Counted from the stretch's first letter, positions 8,388 to 17,334 are shown. The stretch: DNA of 64,000 nt from Bacteroidia bacterium (GCA_033391075.1 JAWPMV010000001.1:5518001-5582000); one strand, 5' to 3'. The notes: a model not told the origin generated them from the letters alone. Translations and numbers: made by a program.

Positions 8388-9572
8388 ATGTTCAATCTAG
8401 AATCACAACCCTTGTCGAGATGGCTGATCTTCGGAGTTGCTTTTGCAATTGTGATGGGCTCTATCGGATATTCAAATTATCTCGCAAAAGAACTTTCTGT
8501 CAAAGAAAGGGCAAGGATAGAGATGTTTAAGGATGGTTTTGGAATCCTGGAAGCTGAAAATCCTGAAGAAGGTTATTCATTTGCGGTTTCCTACTTTATC
8601 CAACACATCATGCAGGACACCATTAGTCGAATTCCCATTGTTCTCCTCAATGAAGACAAGGAAAGTGTCGGTTCTTATGTAGGTCTGGGTCCAGATGTTG
8701 ATAGTGCAGAAGTTGAAGGGATATTATCAGAACTGAAAAAAGGCTTTGAACCTATAGAAGTAGAATTTGATAAAGACCGCTATCAGTACATTTATTATGG
8801 AGAGTCGGATCTCCTCAAGCAACTCAAGTGGTATCCCTATATCCAGATACTGATCGTTATTCTGTTTATTGGTTTTGTTTTTTACGGCTTCATCACCGCC
8901 CAGCGCAATGAACAAAATAGAGTGTGGGTAGGATTGGCGAAAGAAACTGCACATCAATTGGGGACACCCGTTTCCAGTCTTATGGCCTGGATTGAATTAT
9001 TAAAAATAAAGCTGGAAGAAAGTCCGGAAGATCATGAGTTGTTGGAGGAAATGGAGCATGATGTACTCAGGCTGGAAAATATTGCAGAGCGTTTTTCTAA
9101 AATTGGTTCCAAGCCTGAATTGATAGAAGTTAAATTAAAAGAAGTCCTTGACCGTTCTTCAGGTTACCTCAAAAAGCGTATGACTCAAAGGGGTAAGATC
9201 AAATTATATGTAAATAATGACATTCCCTTAGACAGTACCCTCCACGTAAATCCACAATTGTTTGACTGGGTAATTGAGAATTTATTGAAAAATGCCCTGG
9301 ATGCCATGCAGGCGAAAGGAGGGGAAATTACCCTCAATGCCGGTGAACAGGGAAAATATTTTTATATAGATGTAATTGATACGGGTAAAGGCATTCCCAA
9401 AGGCAACTTTAAAAAAGTTTTTGAACCAGGCTTTACCACAAAAAAACGAGGCTGGGGATTGGGACTGAGTTTGACCAAAAGAATTGTAGAAAATTACCAT
9501 AAAGGAAAAATCTTTGTAAAAACTTCTGAATTAGAGAAAGGGACGACTTTTCGGGTTTTGTTGCCGAAATAA
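8388..9572 (+). CDS. Sensor histidine kinase
   Basis: 394 residues. Membrane helices at about 13-30 and 146-166 enclose a sensor domain of roughly 115 residues outside the inner membrane. The phosphoacceptor His is in AKETAHQLGTPVSSL (about residue 187), a variant H-box with QLGTP in place of EIRTP. The ATP-binding domain has the N box (ENLLKNALDAM, about 296-306), G1 (DTGKGIP) and G2 (GWGLGLSLTKRI). No response regulator is adjacent, so its partner lies elsewhere. It has its own promoter and is followed by a palindromic octamer repeat. Confidence 0.93.
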   Translation: MFNLESQPLSRWLIFGVAFAIVMGSIGYSNYLAKELSVKERARIEMFKDGFGILEAENPEEGYSFAVSYFIQHIMQDTISRIPIVLLNEDKESVGSYVGLGPDVDSAEVEGILSELKKGFEPIEVEFDKDRYQYIYYGESDLLKQLKWYPYIQILIVILFIGFVFYGFITAQRNEQNRVWVGLAKETAHQLGTPVSSLMAWIELLKIKLEESPEDHELLEEMEHDVLRLENIAERFSKIGSKPELIEVKLKEVLDRSSGYLKKRMTQRGKIKLYVNNDIPLDSTLHVNPQLFDWVIENLLKNALDAMQAKGGEITLNAGEQGKYFYIDVIDTGKGIPKGNFKKVFEPGFTTKKRGWGLGLSLTKRIVENYHKGKIFVKTSELEKGTTFRVLLPK

Positions 9573-9589
9573 AGTGCGCATGTTTTCAA

Positions 9590-9716
9590 GTGTTATAGTC
9601 TTATGGTTTCATAGCTATTTGAGCTAAAGAACAATCTACAACACCACAACACGCTATCTAACTACCAGAACACCAGAACACCAGAACACCAGAACACCAG
9701 AACACGTTAACACTCA
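9590..9716. repeat. Octamer inverted repeat, locus A (before ruvX)
   Basis: The left arm is four phased octamers of GTGTTNNN type (GTGTTATA, GTCTTATG, GTTTCATA, GCTATTTG; 9590-9621). After a loop the right arm runs from 9640: AACACCAC, AACACGCT, then five perfect tandem copies of ACCAGAAC (9664-9703), ending AACACGTT AACACTCA two bases before the ruvX ATG. It is the longest of four such loci in the window. Confidence 0.85.
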
Positions 9717-9717
9717 T

Positions 9718-10131
9718 ATGAGCCGCATTTTAGCCATAGACTACGGAACAAAGCGCACAGGCCTGGCCTGGACAGATCCTTTGCAGATCATAGCAACAGG
9801 AATAGGGAGCTTTGATACCTACAAACTCAAGGATAAAATGCATGAACTATGCAAAAGTGAAGACATCTCTGAGATCGTCTTAGGTTTCCCAACCCGCATG
9901 GATGGCAGTGATACGCATTCAACCCAGGCGGTTCGTGAATTTGGAAAATGGATCACTGCTACTTTCCCCAACAAAACCCTTCACTATCGAGACGAACGCT
10001 TTACCTCTCAACAAGCTTTCCAAACCATGATCGATGCCGGCCTCAAAAGAAAAAAGCGCCGTGACAAGCATTTGGTCAATACGATAAGCGCTACAATCAT
10101 TTTACAAGATTTTTTAAAAGAAAGAGAATAA
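9718..10131 (+). CDS. ruvX: Holliday junction resolvase-like nuclease RuvX/YqgF
   Basis: 137 residues, full length for the RNase H-like YqgF family, linked to pre-16S rRNA maturation and Holliday-junction resolution. Motif 1 is LAIDYGTKRTGLAWTD with the catalytic Asp at 8. Then come GFPTRMDGSDTHST, RDERFTS with the catalytic Glu, and a C-terminal strand/helix with NTISATIILQ, where family members carry an acidic residue before SA. Octamer hairpins flank the gene on both sides: locus A ends two bases before the start, and locus B begins three bases after the stop. Confidence 0.95.
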   Translation: MSRILAIDYGTKRTGLAWTDPLQIIATGIGSFDTYKLKDKMHELCKSEDISEIVLGFPTRMDGSDTHSTQAVREFGKWITATFPNKTLHYRDERFTSQQAFQTMIDAGLKRKKRRDKHLVNTISATIILQDFLKERE

Positions 10132-10134
10132 GAA

Positions 10135-10251
10135 GTGCTCTTGTGTTCAGGTCTTCTAGTATTCTCGTTATTGTTTCATTCTATCTCATCACCCAACTAC
10201 AACACTAAAACACCACAACACTCCCTTCCCTCCCAAACACCAGAACACATC
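10135..10251. repeat. Octamer inverted repeat, locus B (ruvX-def gap)
   Basis: Left arm of phased octamers right after the ruvX stop: GTGCTCTT, GTGTTCAG, GTCTTCTA, GTATTCTC, GTTATTGT (10135-10174). Right arm: AACACTAA, AACACCAC, AACACTCC (10201-10224), then after an 11-base C/T-rich break AACACCAG, AACACATC (10236-10251). Same design as loci A, C and D. Confidence 0.8.
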
Positions 10252-10324
10252 CCTCCCTCTTGCTTCTTCCCTAAAAATGCCCCAATTTTACGGTCCGAAT
10301 CGAAGAGGACCAGAAGGACCATAT

Positions 10325-10888
10325 ATGATCTTACCAATTGTTGGCTTTGGCCACCCCGCTTTGCGAGAAGTAACACAGGAAATCAGCCCGGACTATCCGG
10401 AACTGGCCGAGCTGATCGCCAATATGTTTGAAACCATGTACAATGCCAATGGTGTGGGTATCGCAGCGCCTCAGGTAGGGCTTTCTATTCGGATGTTTGT
10501 GGTAGATGGTTCGCCTATGCAGGATATGGCCCATGAAGGGGAAATCATGGAAGGCTTTAAAAAAGTATTCATCAATCCTAAAAAGGTCGAAGAATTTGGG
10601 AAAAAATGGGACTTCGAAGAAGGTTGTTTGAGTATTCCAGATATCCGGGAAATGGTAAGCCGACCTGACACCCTGACTATAACTTATTTCGACGAGAATT
10701 TTAAAGAGCATACGGAAAGCTTTACTGGTTTAAAGGCGCGTATCCTTCAACACGAATACGATCACCTGGAAGGAAAACTTTTCACAGATTATGTTTCTGC
10801 TTTCCGTCGCCAATTGGTAAAGAAAAGACTCAACAAAATTTCCAAAGGGGATATCTTCACTGATTATCCCATGAAGTTTGGAAAATAA
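10325..10888 (+). CDS. def: Peptide deformylase
   Basis: 187 residues from the ATG at 10325 (MILPIVGFGHPALRE), the usual start of Bacteroidota deformylases; an in-frame ATG at 10277 would add a 16-residue polar tail. The enzyme removes the formyl group from nascent N-terminal Met. All three metal-site motifs are intact: GVGIAAPQVG (43-52), EGCLSIP (C101) and QHEYDHLEG (H143, E144, H147). It follows ruvX across octamer repeat B. Confidence 0.96.
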   Translation: MILPIVGFGHPALREVTQEISPDYPELAELIANMFETMYNANGVGIAAPQVGLSIRMFVVDGSPMQDMAHEGEIMEGFKKVFINPKKVEEFGKKWDFEEGCLSIPDIREMVSRPDTLTITYFDENFKEHTESFTGLKARILQHEYDHLEGKLFTDYVSAFRRQLVKKRLNKISKGDIFTDYPMKFGK

Positions 10889-10965
10889 GACCTGAGCAGC
10901 CAACCTACCTTAATTTTATTTCTACATTATTTTGAAAAAGGAAGAGCATTCCTGATCTTATATCT

Positions 10966-12258
10966 ATGTCCGACCCCAGGCAAAAAACACAAAAAACCCT
11001 CAAGCTGGACAGGCGATATGTCTGGATGGGACTCGGACTCCTTAGCTTGCTTCTCAATGCCATTTTCAGATCCAATCCCTATTTTACAGAAGTAGTTTAC
11101 TCCCGGGGGATTTTTCTCCTCTTTCGCTGGATTTGGGATTATACCCTTGGCCTACTCCCACTTCCCTTACTTTACATCATTGCCCCCCTGCTTGTCTTTT
11201 TTCTCATCAGAAGTTGGAGGAAAGGAAAGCCTCATCGACAAGAGCGCCCGCTTAAGAATAGAATAGGGAGTCTTTTGATCAGTATCCTGGGACTGGCAGG
11301 CGCTGCAGTATTTCTCTTCTATTTCATGTGGGGCTTCAATTACAACCGCCTTCCGGTTGCTCAACAGCTAAAGCTCAATATCACAGAACTTACAGACGAG
11401 GAAGTAGAAGTAGAATATCATCGGGTAACAGAGCTTTTATTAGAGGCAAAAAAAGACCTGAGTCAGCTAAGTAGTGATTTTTATAATCAGGCTTTAATTG
11501 CTAAAAAACCGGACTGGGAAGATGAGTTGAAGGAAGCCTTTGCAGATAGTTCAGGAGTTAGCTATCGTGATTTCAGGATCGCTCATGAAGAAGAATTTCT
11601 GGAATTATACAAAAGTGATTTTTTTCTGGACATCAGTGACTCTGTAAACGCCCATATTTACAACTTCAATGAATTGCAAAAGGAGGTTCGCGAAGAACTA
11701 AAAGAAGTTCTGACCCAATACAATTACCCCATAGCTGGTCGTCCCAAAGCTATTGTCCTAAAGCCCAAAGGATTTTTACTTCAATTGGGAGCAAAGGGAA
11801 TCTACATTCCCTATGTAGGTCAGGGACATTTAGATGCTGGCATCACCAAAGTGAGCATTCCCTCTACCATGGCCCATGAATTGGCCCATGCCTACGGATT
11901 TGGAAATGAAGGCATTTGTAATTTCTGGGCTTTTCTCGCTTGCACCAAAAGTGAATCTCCCCTCATCCGTTATTCCGGTTACTTCAATTATTGGAGACAT
12001 GTAGCCAATTTATATGCGAGTCGCGATCCGGAAGGATTTAAATGGGCCTACAAAAAAATTCCTTTGAGCATCCTGATTGACCTCAATGCCAACAGAAATG
12101 TAAACATCAAATACCCCGGATTCTTCCCAAAATTTTCTCAGGAGTTTTATGAAGAGTATCTCAAATTTCAAGGTATAGAGGAAGGAAGAAAAAGCTATAG
12201 CATGGTGGTTAGCTATGTAGTTGCCCAAACCCAAAAGCAAGCAAATTCTCCCGAATAG
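10966..12258 (+). CDS. DUF3810 membrane metallopeptidase-like protein
   Basis: 430 residues. Three N-terminal membrane helices (about 18-33, 60-79 and 99-121) precede a long extracytoplasmic region. At about residue 303 lies MAHELAHAYGFGNEGICNF, an HExxH zinc motif with a downstream Glu that could be the third ligand. This is the DUF3810 pattern, common in Bacteroidota, usually described as a putative zinc peptidase without known substrate. The C-terminal 50 residues are polar. It lies 77 bases after def. Confidence 0.85.
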   Translation: MSDPRQKTQKTLKLDRRYVWMGLGLLSLLLNAIFRSNPYFTEVVYSRGIFLLFRWIWDYTLGLLPLPLLYIIAPLLVFFLIRSWRKGKPHRQERPLKNRIGSLLISILGLAGAAVFLFYFMWGFNYNRLPVAQQLKLNITELTDEEVEVEYHRVTELLLEAKKDLSQLSSDFYNQALIAKKPDWEDELKEAFADSSGVSYRDFRIAHEEEFLELYKSDFFLDISDSVNAHIYNFNELQKEVREELKEVLTQYNYPIAGRPKAIVLKPKGFLLQLGAKGIYIPYVGQGHLDAGITKVSIPSTMAHELAHAYGFGNEGICNFWAFLACTKSESPLIRYSGYFNYWRHVANLYASRDPEGFKWAYKKIPLSILIDLNANRNVNIKYPGFFPKFSQEFYEEYLKFQGIEEGRKSYSMVVSYVVAQTQKQANSPE

Positions 12259-12344
12259 AAAATCTCTCCCTAACAATCGACGACTGGATTGCATGGATGA
12301 TCGAAGAATTGTTAATTTGATCCTCTAACCTAAATCTATCGCAA

Positions 12345-14840
12345 ATGAGAACGACGCTTGTTCTATCCCTTTGGATAACCGCATTATTTATTGGATGTAC
12401 GACTGCTCAGCAGGTCTCCCAGTCTCCTACTCCTTCTAATACGCCTCAAAAAGACCCCTATACCGCAAAAACTGAGAATCTCAAAGCCTATGAGGGCTAT
12501 TTTGAATTCTTTTGGGATGAAAAAAGTGGAAAGCTCATGTTAAGCATAGACAAATTTGATAAGGAATTTCTCTATGTAAACTCTCTTACAGCAGGAGTTG
12601 GCTCAAATGATATTGGATTGGATCGCGGGCAATTGGGAAATACTCGGGTAGTGAAATTTATCCGAAGTGGTCCCAAGGTGATGCTCATACAACCCAATCA
12701 ACGCTATCGAGCAGTAAGTAATAATGCAGATGAAAAACGTTCTGTGGAAGAGGCATTTGCTCAATCTGTTATCTGGGGAGCGAAAGTTGAAGCAGAAAAA
12801 GATGGAAAGGTCCTCGTAGACCTCACTCCTTTCCTCATCCGTGATTCACACAATCTCAGCGGAAGATTACAAAGAGGCAGACAAGGTTCTTACAGATTGG
12901 ATGGGAATCGCTCTGCGATCTACCTTCCTCTCACCAAGAATTTCCCCAAGAATACGGAATTCGAAGCCTTACTTACGTTCTCCGGAAATCCACAAGGTTC
13001 ACAAATCCGCTCCGTAGTTCCCAGCGCTGATGCCGTAACGGTACGTATGCACCACTCTTTTATAGAACTGCCAGATGATAAGTATAGCCCAAGAAAGTTT
13101 GATCCCAGATCAAGTTTCAATGCCATTCGCTATCAGGATTATGCAACTCCCATTGATGCTCCCCTGGTTAAGCAATTTATTCGCAGGCATAGGTTAGAGA
13201 AAAAGAATCCCAATGCAGCTATCAGCGAAGCTGTAGAACCGATCGTATACTATGTAGATCGAGGTGCCCCGGAACCCATTCGTTCGGCCTTGATCGAGGG
13301 AGCACAATGGTGGAACCAGGCTTTTGAAGCTGCAGGTTATGATAATGCTTTCCAGGTGAAAGTCATGCCTGAAGGAGCCGATCCGATGGACGTTCGATAC
13401 AACCTCATTCAGTGGGTGCATCGCTCTACCAGAGGATGGTCCTATGGAGCTTCTGTTTCTGATCCTCGTACGGGTGAGATTATCAAGGGACATGTATCTC
13501 TGGGTTCATTGCGGGTAAGACAAGATTTCCTGATTACTCAGGGTTTGGTTAAAGCCTATGAAGAAGGCAAGCCCGTCTCTCCAGAAATGCTCAAACTAGC
13601 ATTGGCACGTTTGCGTCAGCTTTCTGCCCATGAGGTAGGACATACCATTGGTCTGATGCACAATTTTGCAGCCAGCGTAGATGGTAGAGCTTCAGTCATG
13701 GATTATCCTCATCCCCTTATTTTGATGGACGAAAACGGAAATCTCGATTTCTCAAAATCGTATGACGTAGGAATTGGATCTTTTGATAAAAGGAGCATCA
13801 TCTTTGGCTACCAGGATTTCCCGGAAGGAACAGATGAAGCTGCTGAATTAGAAAAGATTCTGAAAGAAACTTATGGCGCGATGAAATTGAATTTCATTTC
13901 GGACCAGGATGCCAGACCCAGAGGGGGAGCCCATCCACTTGCTCACCTTTGGGACAATGGGCGCAGAGCTTCTGAAGAACTGGATCGCATGCTGGCACTG
14001 AGAAAGCAGGCCATGAAAAACTTTGGTGAACACAATATCCCAGAAGGAGAAGCTATGGCGATGTTGGAAGATATACTGGTTCCCATCTATTTCTCTCACA
14101 GATATCAGGTAGAAGCTACCGCCAAAGTATTGGGAGGCATATATTATACCTATGCCGTTCGAGGAGGAGACCAGGTTCCGGTCCGCATGATCAGCGCAGC
14201 CACCCAAAAAGCAGCTTTCAATTCTCTGATTAATAGCCTGAGACCAGAAAATCTGGAAATTCCGGAGAATATTCTTCAAATGATTCCCCCCAGACCTGTA
14301 GGTTATCCCAGAGGCAGGGAGCATTTCAAAATCAAAACTGGTTTTACCCTTGATCCCCTAGCAGCAGCAGAAGCAGCTGCAAACCATACCCTGGCCTTTA
14401 TGCTGGATGCCCAAAGAGCCAATAGGCTGGTCGAATTTGCAGCCAGAGATCAAAGCTATCCGGGTTATGATGAAATCATTGATGACTTGATTTCAGGGCT
14501 TTGGAAAATGGAAACCAAAAGTTCCTATCACGAAGAGATTCTCAGACTGGTTCAAAGCAGAAGTCTGCAACATATGATGGTATTGGGAAGACAGGAAAAC
14601 GCAACCCCTCAGGTTCGATCCATCATCAATTTCAAATTGATGGGTCTTTCCAAATGGCTGGAAAATCGCTTGGATAATCTGAGCGACGGTGGACAGGCAG
14701 CACATTATTATATGAGCATGCAACTCATAGAAGCTTATCTGGATGATCCAGAAGAATGGGAAGCACTACCGGTGATTCGTATGCCGGATGGTAGCCCGAT
14801 TGGAATGGATTGCCAGAAATGGGGAGAAGACCTGGATTAG
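12345..14840 (+). CDS. Exported zinc-dependent metalloprotease (DUF5117/DUF4953 type)
   Basis: 831 residues with a lipoprotein signal (LFIGC, Cys at 18). The N-terminal half carries the DUF5118/DUF5117 beta-rich region (YEGYFEFFWDEKSGKLMLSI, then AGVGSNDIGLDRGQLG). The metzincin site HEVGHTIGLMHNF starts near residue 427 and has the extended HExxHxxGxxH pattern, followed by a Met-turn-like SVMDY. The C-terminal part matches DUF4953. The family is widespread in Bacteroidota; substrates are unknown. Its stop codon overlaps that of the convergent gene (14837-14840). Confidence 0.9.
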   Translation: MRTTLVLSLWITALFIGCTTAQQVSQSPTPSNTPQKDPYTAKTENLKAYEGYFEFFWDEKSGKLMLSIDKFDKEFLYVNSLTAGVGSNDIGLDRGQLGNTRVVKFIRSGPKVMLIQPNQRYRAVSNNADEKRSVEEAFAQSVIWGAKVEAEKDGKVLVDLTPFLIRDSHNLSGRLQRGRQGSYRLDGNRSAIYLPLTKNFPKNTEFEALLTFSGNPQGSQIRSVVPSADAVTVRMHHSFIELPDDKYSPRKFDPRSSFNAIRYQDYATPIDAPLVKQFIRRHRLEKKNPNAAISEAVEPIVYYVDRGAPEPIRSALIEGAQWWNQAFEAAGYDNAFQVKVMPEGADPMDVRYNLIQWVHRSTRGWSYGASVSDPRTGEIIKGHVSLGSLRVRQDFLITQGLVKAYEEGKPVSPEMLKLALARLRQLSAHEVGHTIGLMHNFAASVDGRASVMDYPHPLILMDENGNLDFSKSYDVGIGSFDKRSIIFGYQDFPEGTDEAAELEKILKETYGAMKLNFISDQDARPRGGAHPLAHLWDNGRRASEELDRMLALRKQAMKNFGEHNIPEGEAMAMLEDILVPIYFSHRYQVEATAKVLGGIYYTYAVRGGDQVPVRMISAATQKAAFNSLINSLRPENLEIPENILQMIPPRPVGYPRGREHFKIKTGFTLDPLAAAEAAANHTLAFMLDAQRANRLVEFAARDQSYPGYDEIIDDLISGLWKMETKSSYHEEILRLVQSRSLQHMMVLGRQENATPQVRSIINFKLMGLSKWLENRLDNLSDGGQAAHYYMSMQLIEAYLDDPEEWEALPVIRMPDGSPIGMDCQKWGEDLD

Positions 14841-15298
14841 GCTTCGCTTTTTGCAAATTTCTTCGCAAAGTAGCGCTTATATACCGGCTTTCTCCACAAA
14901 AATTGTAAGTAAAGACCCGGATATAGAAGGGCTCCCATAAATGGACTGGAAGGGATGAAGTGAATATCATCAACTATGATGGAATTCTCTCCATCCTTTT
15001 CTACTATATGGTTATGTTCCCAGCTTTTGATAACAGAGGGAAGCTTTCTTCCTTCATCGGTAAACCAGGCCATCTTTTGCAAAACCTGGTCATCGGTGAT
15101 TTTGACGATCCATTCTTGCTTAAAGATACCCAGTATCCTAAGCTTCAGGTGTACGACATCCCCTTTACTAGAACCATCAAAGCGGAGAAGCTGTATATTT
15201 ACAAGTGGTGGTGCAAGTGCTTCAAATAAATCCCTATCGAAAGCCCGTAGTACATCTACATAATTTCCTTTCACAGGAGTCCTTAAACAAATTCGCAT
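14837..15298 (-). CDS. SRPBCC (START-like) ligand-binding protein
   Basis: 153 residues from the ATG at 15298 (MRICLRTPVKGNYVDVLRAF); the open frame extends further upstream but without family character. The helix-grip pattern is visible: a first strand, LRAFDRDLFEALAPP, then strands with DVVHLKLRILG, EWIVKITDD, and a late ENSIIVDDIHFIPSSPFMG leading to the long C-terminal helix. Such proteins bind hydrophobic ligands in the cytoplasm. Ligand unknown. Tail-to-tail with the metalloprotease, sharing four bases. Confidence 0.75.
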   Translation of the reverse strand: MRICLRTPVKGNYVDVLRAFDRDLFEALAPPLVNIQLLRFDGSSKGDVVHLKLRILGIFKQEWIVKITDDQVLQKMAWFTDEGRKLPSVIKSWEHNHIVEKDGENSIIVDDIHFIPSSPFMGALLYPGLYLQFLWRKPVYKRYFAKKFAKSEA

Positions 15299-15347
15299 AT
15301 AAAGAACAACCACAAATACTATGCGAGTGTTTCGATCGGAGAATTTG

Positions 15348-15355
15348 TACCTTTG
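15348..15355 (+). promoter_or_regulatory. TACCTTTG promoter box
   Basis: Perfect Bacteroidota -7 box. No clean TTTG lies at the usual upstream distance (a GTTTCG is about 14 bases before it). Predicted start near 15361, about 40 bases before the ATG at 15403. Confidence 0.45.
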
Positions 15356-15402
15356 CAGGGAAGTAAGAATACAGCCACTTATTGCCAATAGATAGAAGGA
15401 AC

Positions 15403-15963
15403 ATGTACGCTGAAATAATCAAAGAAAAATTTCCCCAGGATGAAAAAAACGGGCTCTATCGCGTCCCTCAATTACCCGCAGTAAAATTGGGGAAACTCCT
15501 CATCAAGGATACCCGAATTTCAAGCCCCAATGATGTTTTGGCGATGCATGAATTCTCGACGATGTTTAGTAGTGGAACCCTGATTCTGACCAAAAATCGT
15601 TGCTTTTATCCCGATGGTTTCTTCGAATTAGAGGACATAAAAGAAATACAAATAGAGGGCAACAAATTGACAGTATTTGCCAATCAGCAAACCCAATTTA
15701 TCCCGCATAAGCTTTCAGTCAAAAACGAACAGGTTGCCAGAACCCTCCACCGCATTTTTGAACAAATTGCACACAAAGACCTGAAAGCAGAAACCCTGGT
15801 TAATAATACTTATGAAGGTTTCAGCAATACAGAATTAGATTGGCTAAATCTGCGTGATGAGATCATGAAAACCATTGATATGCTCTATGATCGCTACAAT
15901 GATGGAAAGCTGAATCTCATGGAGTATGAGGAAAAGAAAGAGGAATTGCTGCGGAGGCTTTAG
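15403..15963 (+). CDS. Cytoplasmic protein with PH-like core and SHOCT-like tail
   Basis: 186 residues from the ATG at 15403, which has AGAAGGA six bases upstream; a TTG at 15382 is also in frame. No signal or membrane segment. Residues about 45-110 are beta-rich (SGTLILTKNRCFYPDG, IKEIQIEGNKLTVFANQ), like a small PH-type domain. The last 35 residues (IDMLYDRYNDGKLNLMEYEE onward) resemble a SHOCT oligomerisation tail. Function unknown. Octamer repeat C begins five bases after the stop. Confidence 0.7.
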   Translation: MYAEIIKEKFPQDEKNGLYRVPQLPAVKLGKLLIKDTRISSPNDVLAMHEFSTMFSSGTLILTKNRCFYPDGFFELEDIKEIQIEGNKLTVFANQQTQFIPHKLSVKNEQVARTLHRIFEQIAHKDLKAETLVNNTYEGFSNTELDWLNLRDEIMKTIDMLYDRYNDGKLNLMEYEEKKEELLRRL

Positions 15964-15968
15964 AAGAA

Positions 15969-16036
15969 GTGTTTTAGTGTTGTAGTTCAGGAGTTTAATG
16001 AAAGTCAACTATAACACGACAACACTATAACACATT
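15969..16036. repeat. Octamer inverted repeat, locus C (before tatD)
   Basis: The cleanest example. Left arm GTGTTTTA GTGTTGTA GTTCAGGA GTTTAATG (15969-16000), 12-base loop, right arm AACACGAC AACACTAT AACACATT (16013-16036), ending four bases before the tatD ATG. The arms pair imperfectly over about 20 bp, and the octamers are contiguous and in phase. Confidence 0.85.
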
Positions 16037-16040
16037 CAAT

Positions 16041-16847
16041 ATGAAACCAAAAATAATCGACACCCATTCCCACCTATACAGCTCTAAATTTGACAAGGAC
16101 AAAGAAGAGGTAATAAACCGAGCCAAAGAGGTGCTGGAAGCTGTCTTTTTACCCAATATAGATCGATCCTCTATTGAAGGCATGCATGCACTTGCCGATC
16201 ACTCTCCGGATTTCTTTTATCCAACTATGGGTCTGCACCCATCGGATGCAGGTGAAGATTATGAAGAAGTCTTGGCGGACCTGAAAGTGTGGTTGGATAG
16301 CGGAAAGTATAGTTATTATGCAATAGGTGAAACCGGAATTGACCTGTATTGGAAGGAGAATATAGCACGTAGAGAATTTCAGGAGGCTAGTTTAGCGGTC
16401 CAAACCGGCTGGGCCAAATCCTATGGTTTACCTATCATTTTGCATACCAGGGAAGCTACGGATGTAGTCATTGAGTTGATGCAAAAACACAATGATGATA
16501 GCCTGAGTGGAGTCTTTCATTGTTGGGATGGGGAGTGGGAACAAGCTCAAAAAGTCATGGAACTGGGAGGTTTCAAAATGGGGATTGGCGGAAATGTAAC
16601 TTACCGAAAAAGCGTACAGGCAGTAGTGAAAGAAATTCCCCTGGAATATATCGTGCTGGAAACCGATAGCCCCTACCTGGCTCCAGAACCATTCCGAAAA
16701 GCCAAAAACCGTCGAAATGAAAGTAGCTATACGACTTATGTAGCAGAAAAAGTGGCCGAAGTCAAAGGCATCAGTTATGAAGCGGTAGCTGAACAAACCA
16801 ATCAGAATGCCAAAGAACTATTTCAGCTAAACCAGAAGATTTCCTAA
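16041..16847 (+). CDS. tatD: TatD-family metal-dependent deoxyribonuclease
   Basis: 268 residues, usual family length. Metal-site motifs: DTHSHLYSSKFD (D7, H9, H11), AIGETGIDLYW (Glu), IILHTREATD (His), GVFHCWDG (His) and LETDSPYLAPEP (Asp). TatD proteins are cytoplasmic 3'-5' exonucleases acting in DNA repair and RNA turnover. The gene begins immediately after octamer repeat C and is followed within 23 bases by a run of small membrane-protein genes. Confidence 0.95.
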   Translation: MKPKIIDTHSHLYSSKFDKDKEEVINRAKEVLEAVFLPNIDRSSIEGMHALADHSPDFFYPTMGLHPSDAGEDYEEVLADLKVWLDSGKYSYYAIGETGIDLYWKENIARREFQEASLAVQTGWAKSYGLPIILHTREATDVVIELMQKHNDDSLSGVFHCWDGEWEQAQKVMELGGFKMGIGGNVTYRKSVQAVVKEIPLEYIVLETDSPYLAPEPFRKAKNRRNESSYTTYVAEKVAEVKGISYEAVAEQTNQNAKELFQLNQKIS

Positions 16848-16870
16848 TTTCAGGCTTAACACCCTAGCTT

Positions 16871-17134
16871 ATGTTCTCTTATATTGTACTTATTTTGCTC
16901 CTGATCAACATTGGCGTAGAAACAAGAGCCAAAAAGAGAAGTACGATCCTCTATGTGCTCCTGGCCCTGATCCTTTGGTTTGGTTCTCAGGAATTGATCC
17001 TGTATTTATTGGGGGATGTACTCAAATTTGAAGAACCCAGTGAGGGTTTCAATGCGATTCTCGTTTCCGTTGTCTCTATACTCCTTTGTCTGGGACTTTA
17101 TGGATTTTTGAAAAGTAGAAAAACACCTGAATAA
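16871..17134 (+). CDS. Small membrane protein, first of a paralogous run
   Basis: 87 residues with three predicted hydrophobic stretches (about 3-16, 24-47 and 62-80). The pattern IVLILLLINIGVETRAKKRS followed by YVLLALILWFGSQELIL matches that of the 114-residue protein at 17756 (IIVILLARAIGKRAVDKG, then YWFYAVLSWYGGQVIV), so the two are likely paralogs. No recognised domain. It starts 23 bases after tatD and may be read from the same transcript. Confidence 0.7.
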   Translation: MFSYIVLILLLINIGVETRAKKRSTILYVLLALILWFGSQELILYLLGDVLKFEEPSEGFNAILVSVVSILLCLGLYGFLKSRKTPE

Positions 17135-17175
17135 AGCTCCGGGAACAGAGTTCTGAAAGTAAAATCGTCACAACC

Positions 17176-17334
17176 ATGGTCTTAGCTATAATAATAGCTG
17201 GCTTTGTCAGCTTATTTATCGTCTCGGATTTTATGTATAAGAAAATTGATAAGGATAAAGAAGGCTCCGATGATTTCACAGATTATTGGGACGAAAAGAT
17301 TGACAGAATTGGGCGAAGTACAAAAAGAAAATAA
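17176..17334 (+). CDS. 52-residue single-pass membrane peptide with C-terminal EKI motif
   Basis: An ATG-to-TAA open frame of 52 codons. One membrane helix (about 2-18, VLAIIIAGFVSLFIVSD) is followed by a charged tail ending YWDEKIDRIGRSTKRK. The motif WDEKIDRIG is repeated exactly in the next small frame (17370-17516), which has an otherwise different sequence. That is strong evidence that both are translated. No known family. Confidence 0.6.
   Translation: MVLAIIIAGFVSLFIVSDFMYKKIDKDKEGSDDFTDYWDEKIDRIGRSTKRK

Noticed and set aside
9664-9703. Possible CRISPR array
   Set aside because: The repeat unit is 8 bases, has no spacers and is joined directly to its neighbours; no cas genes are present.
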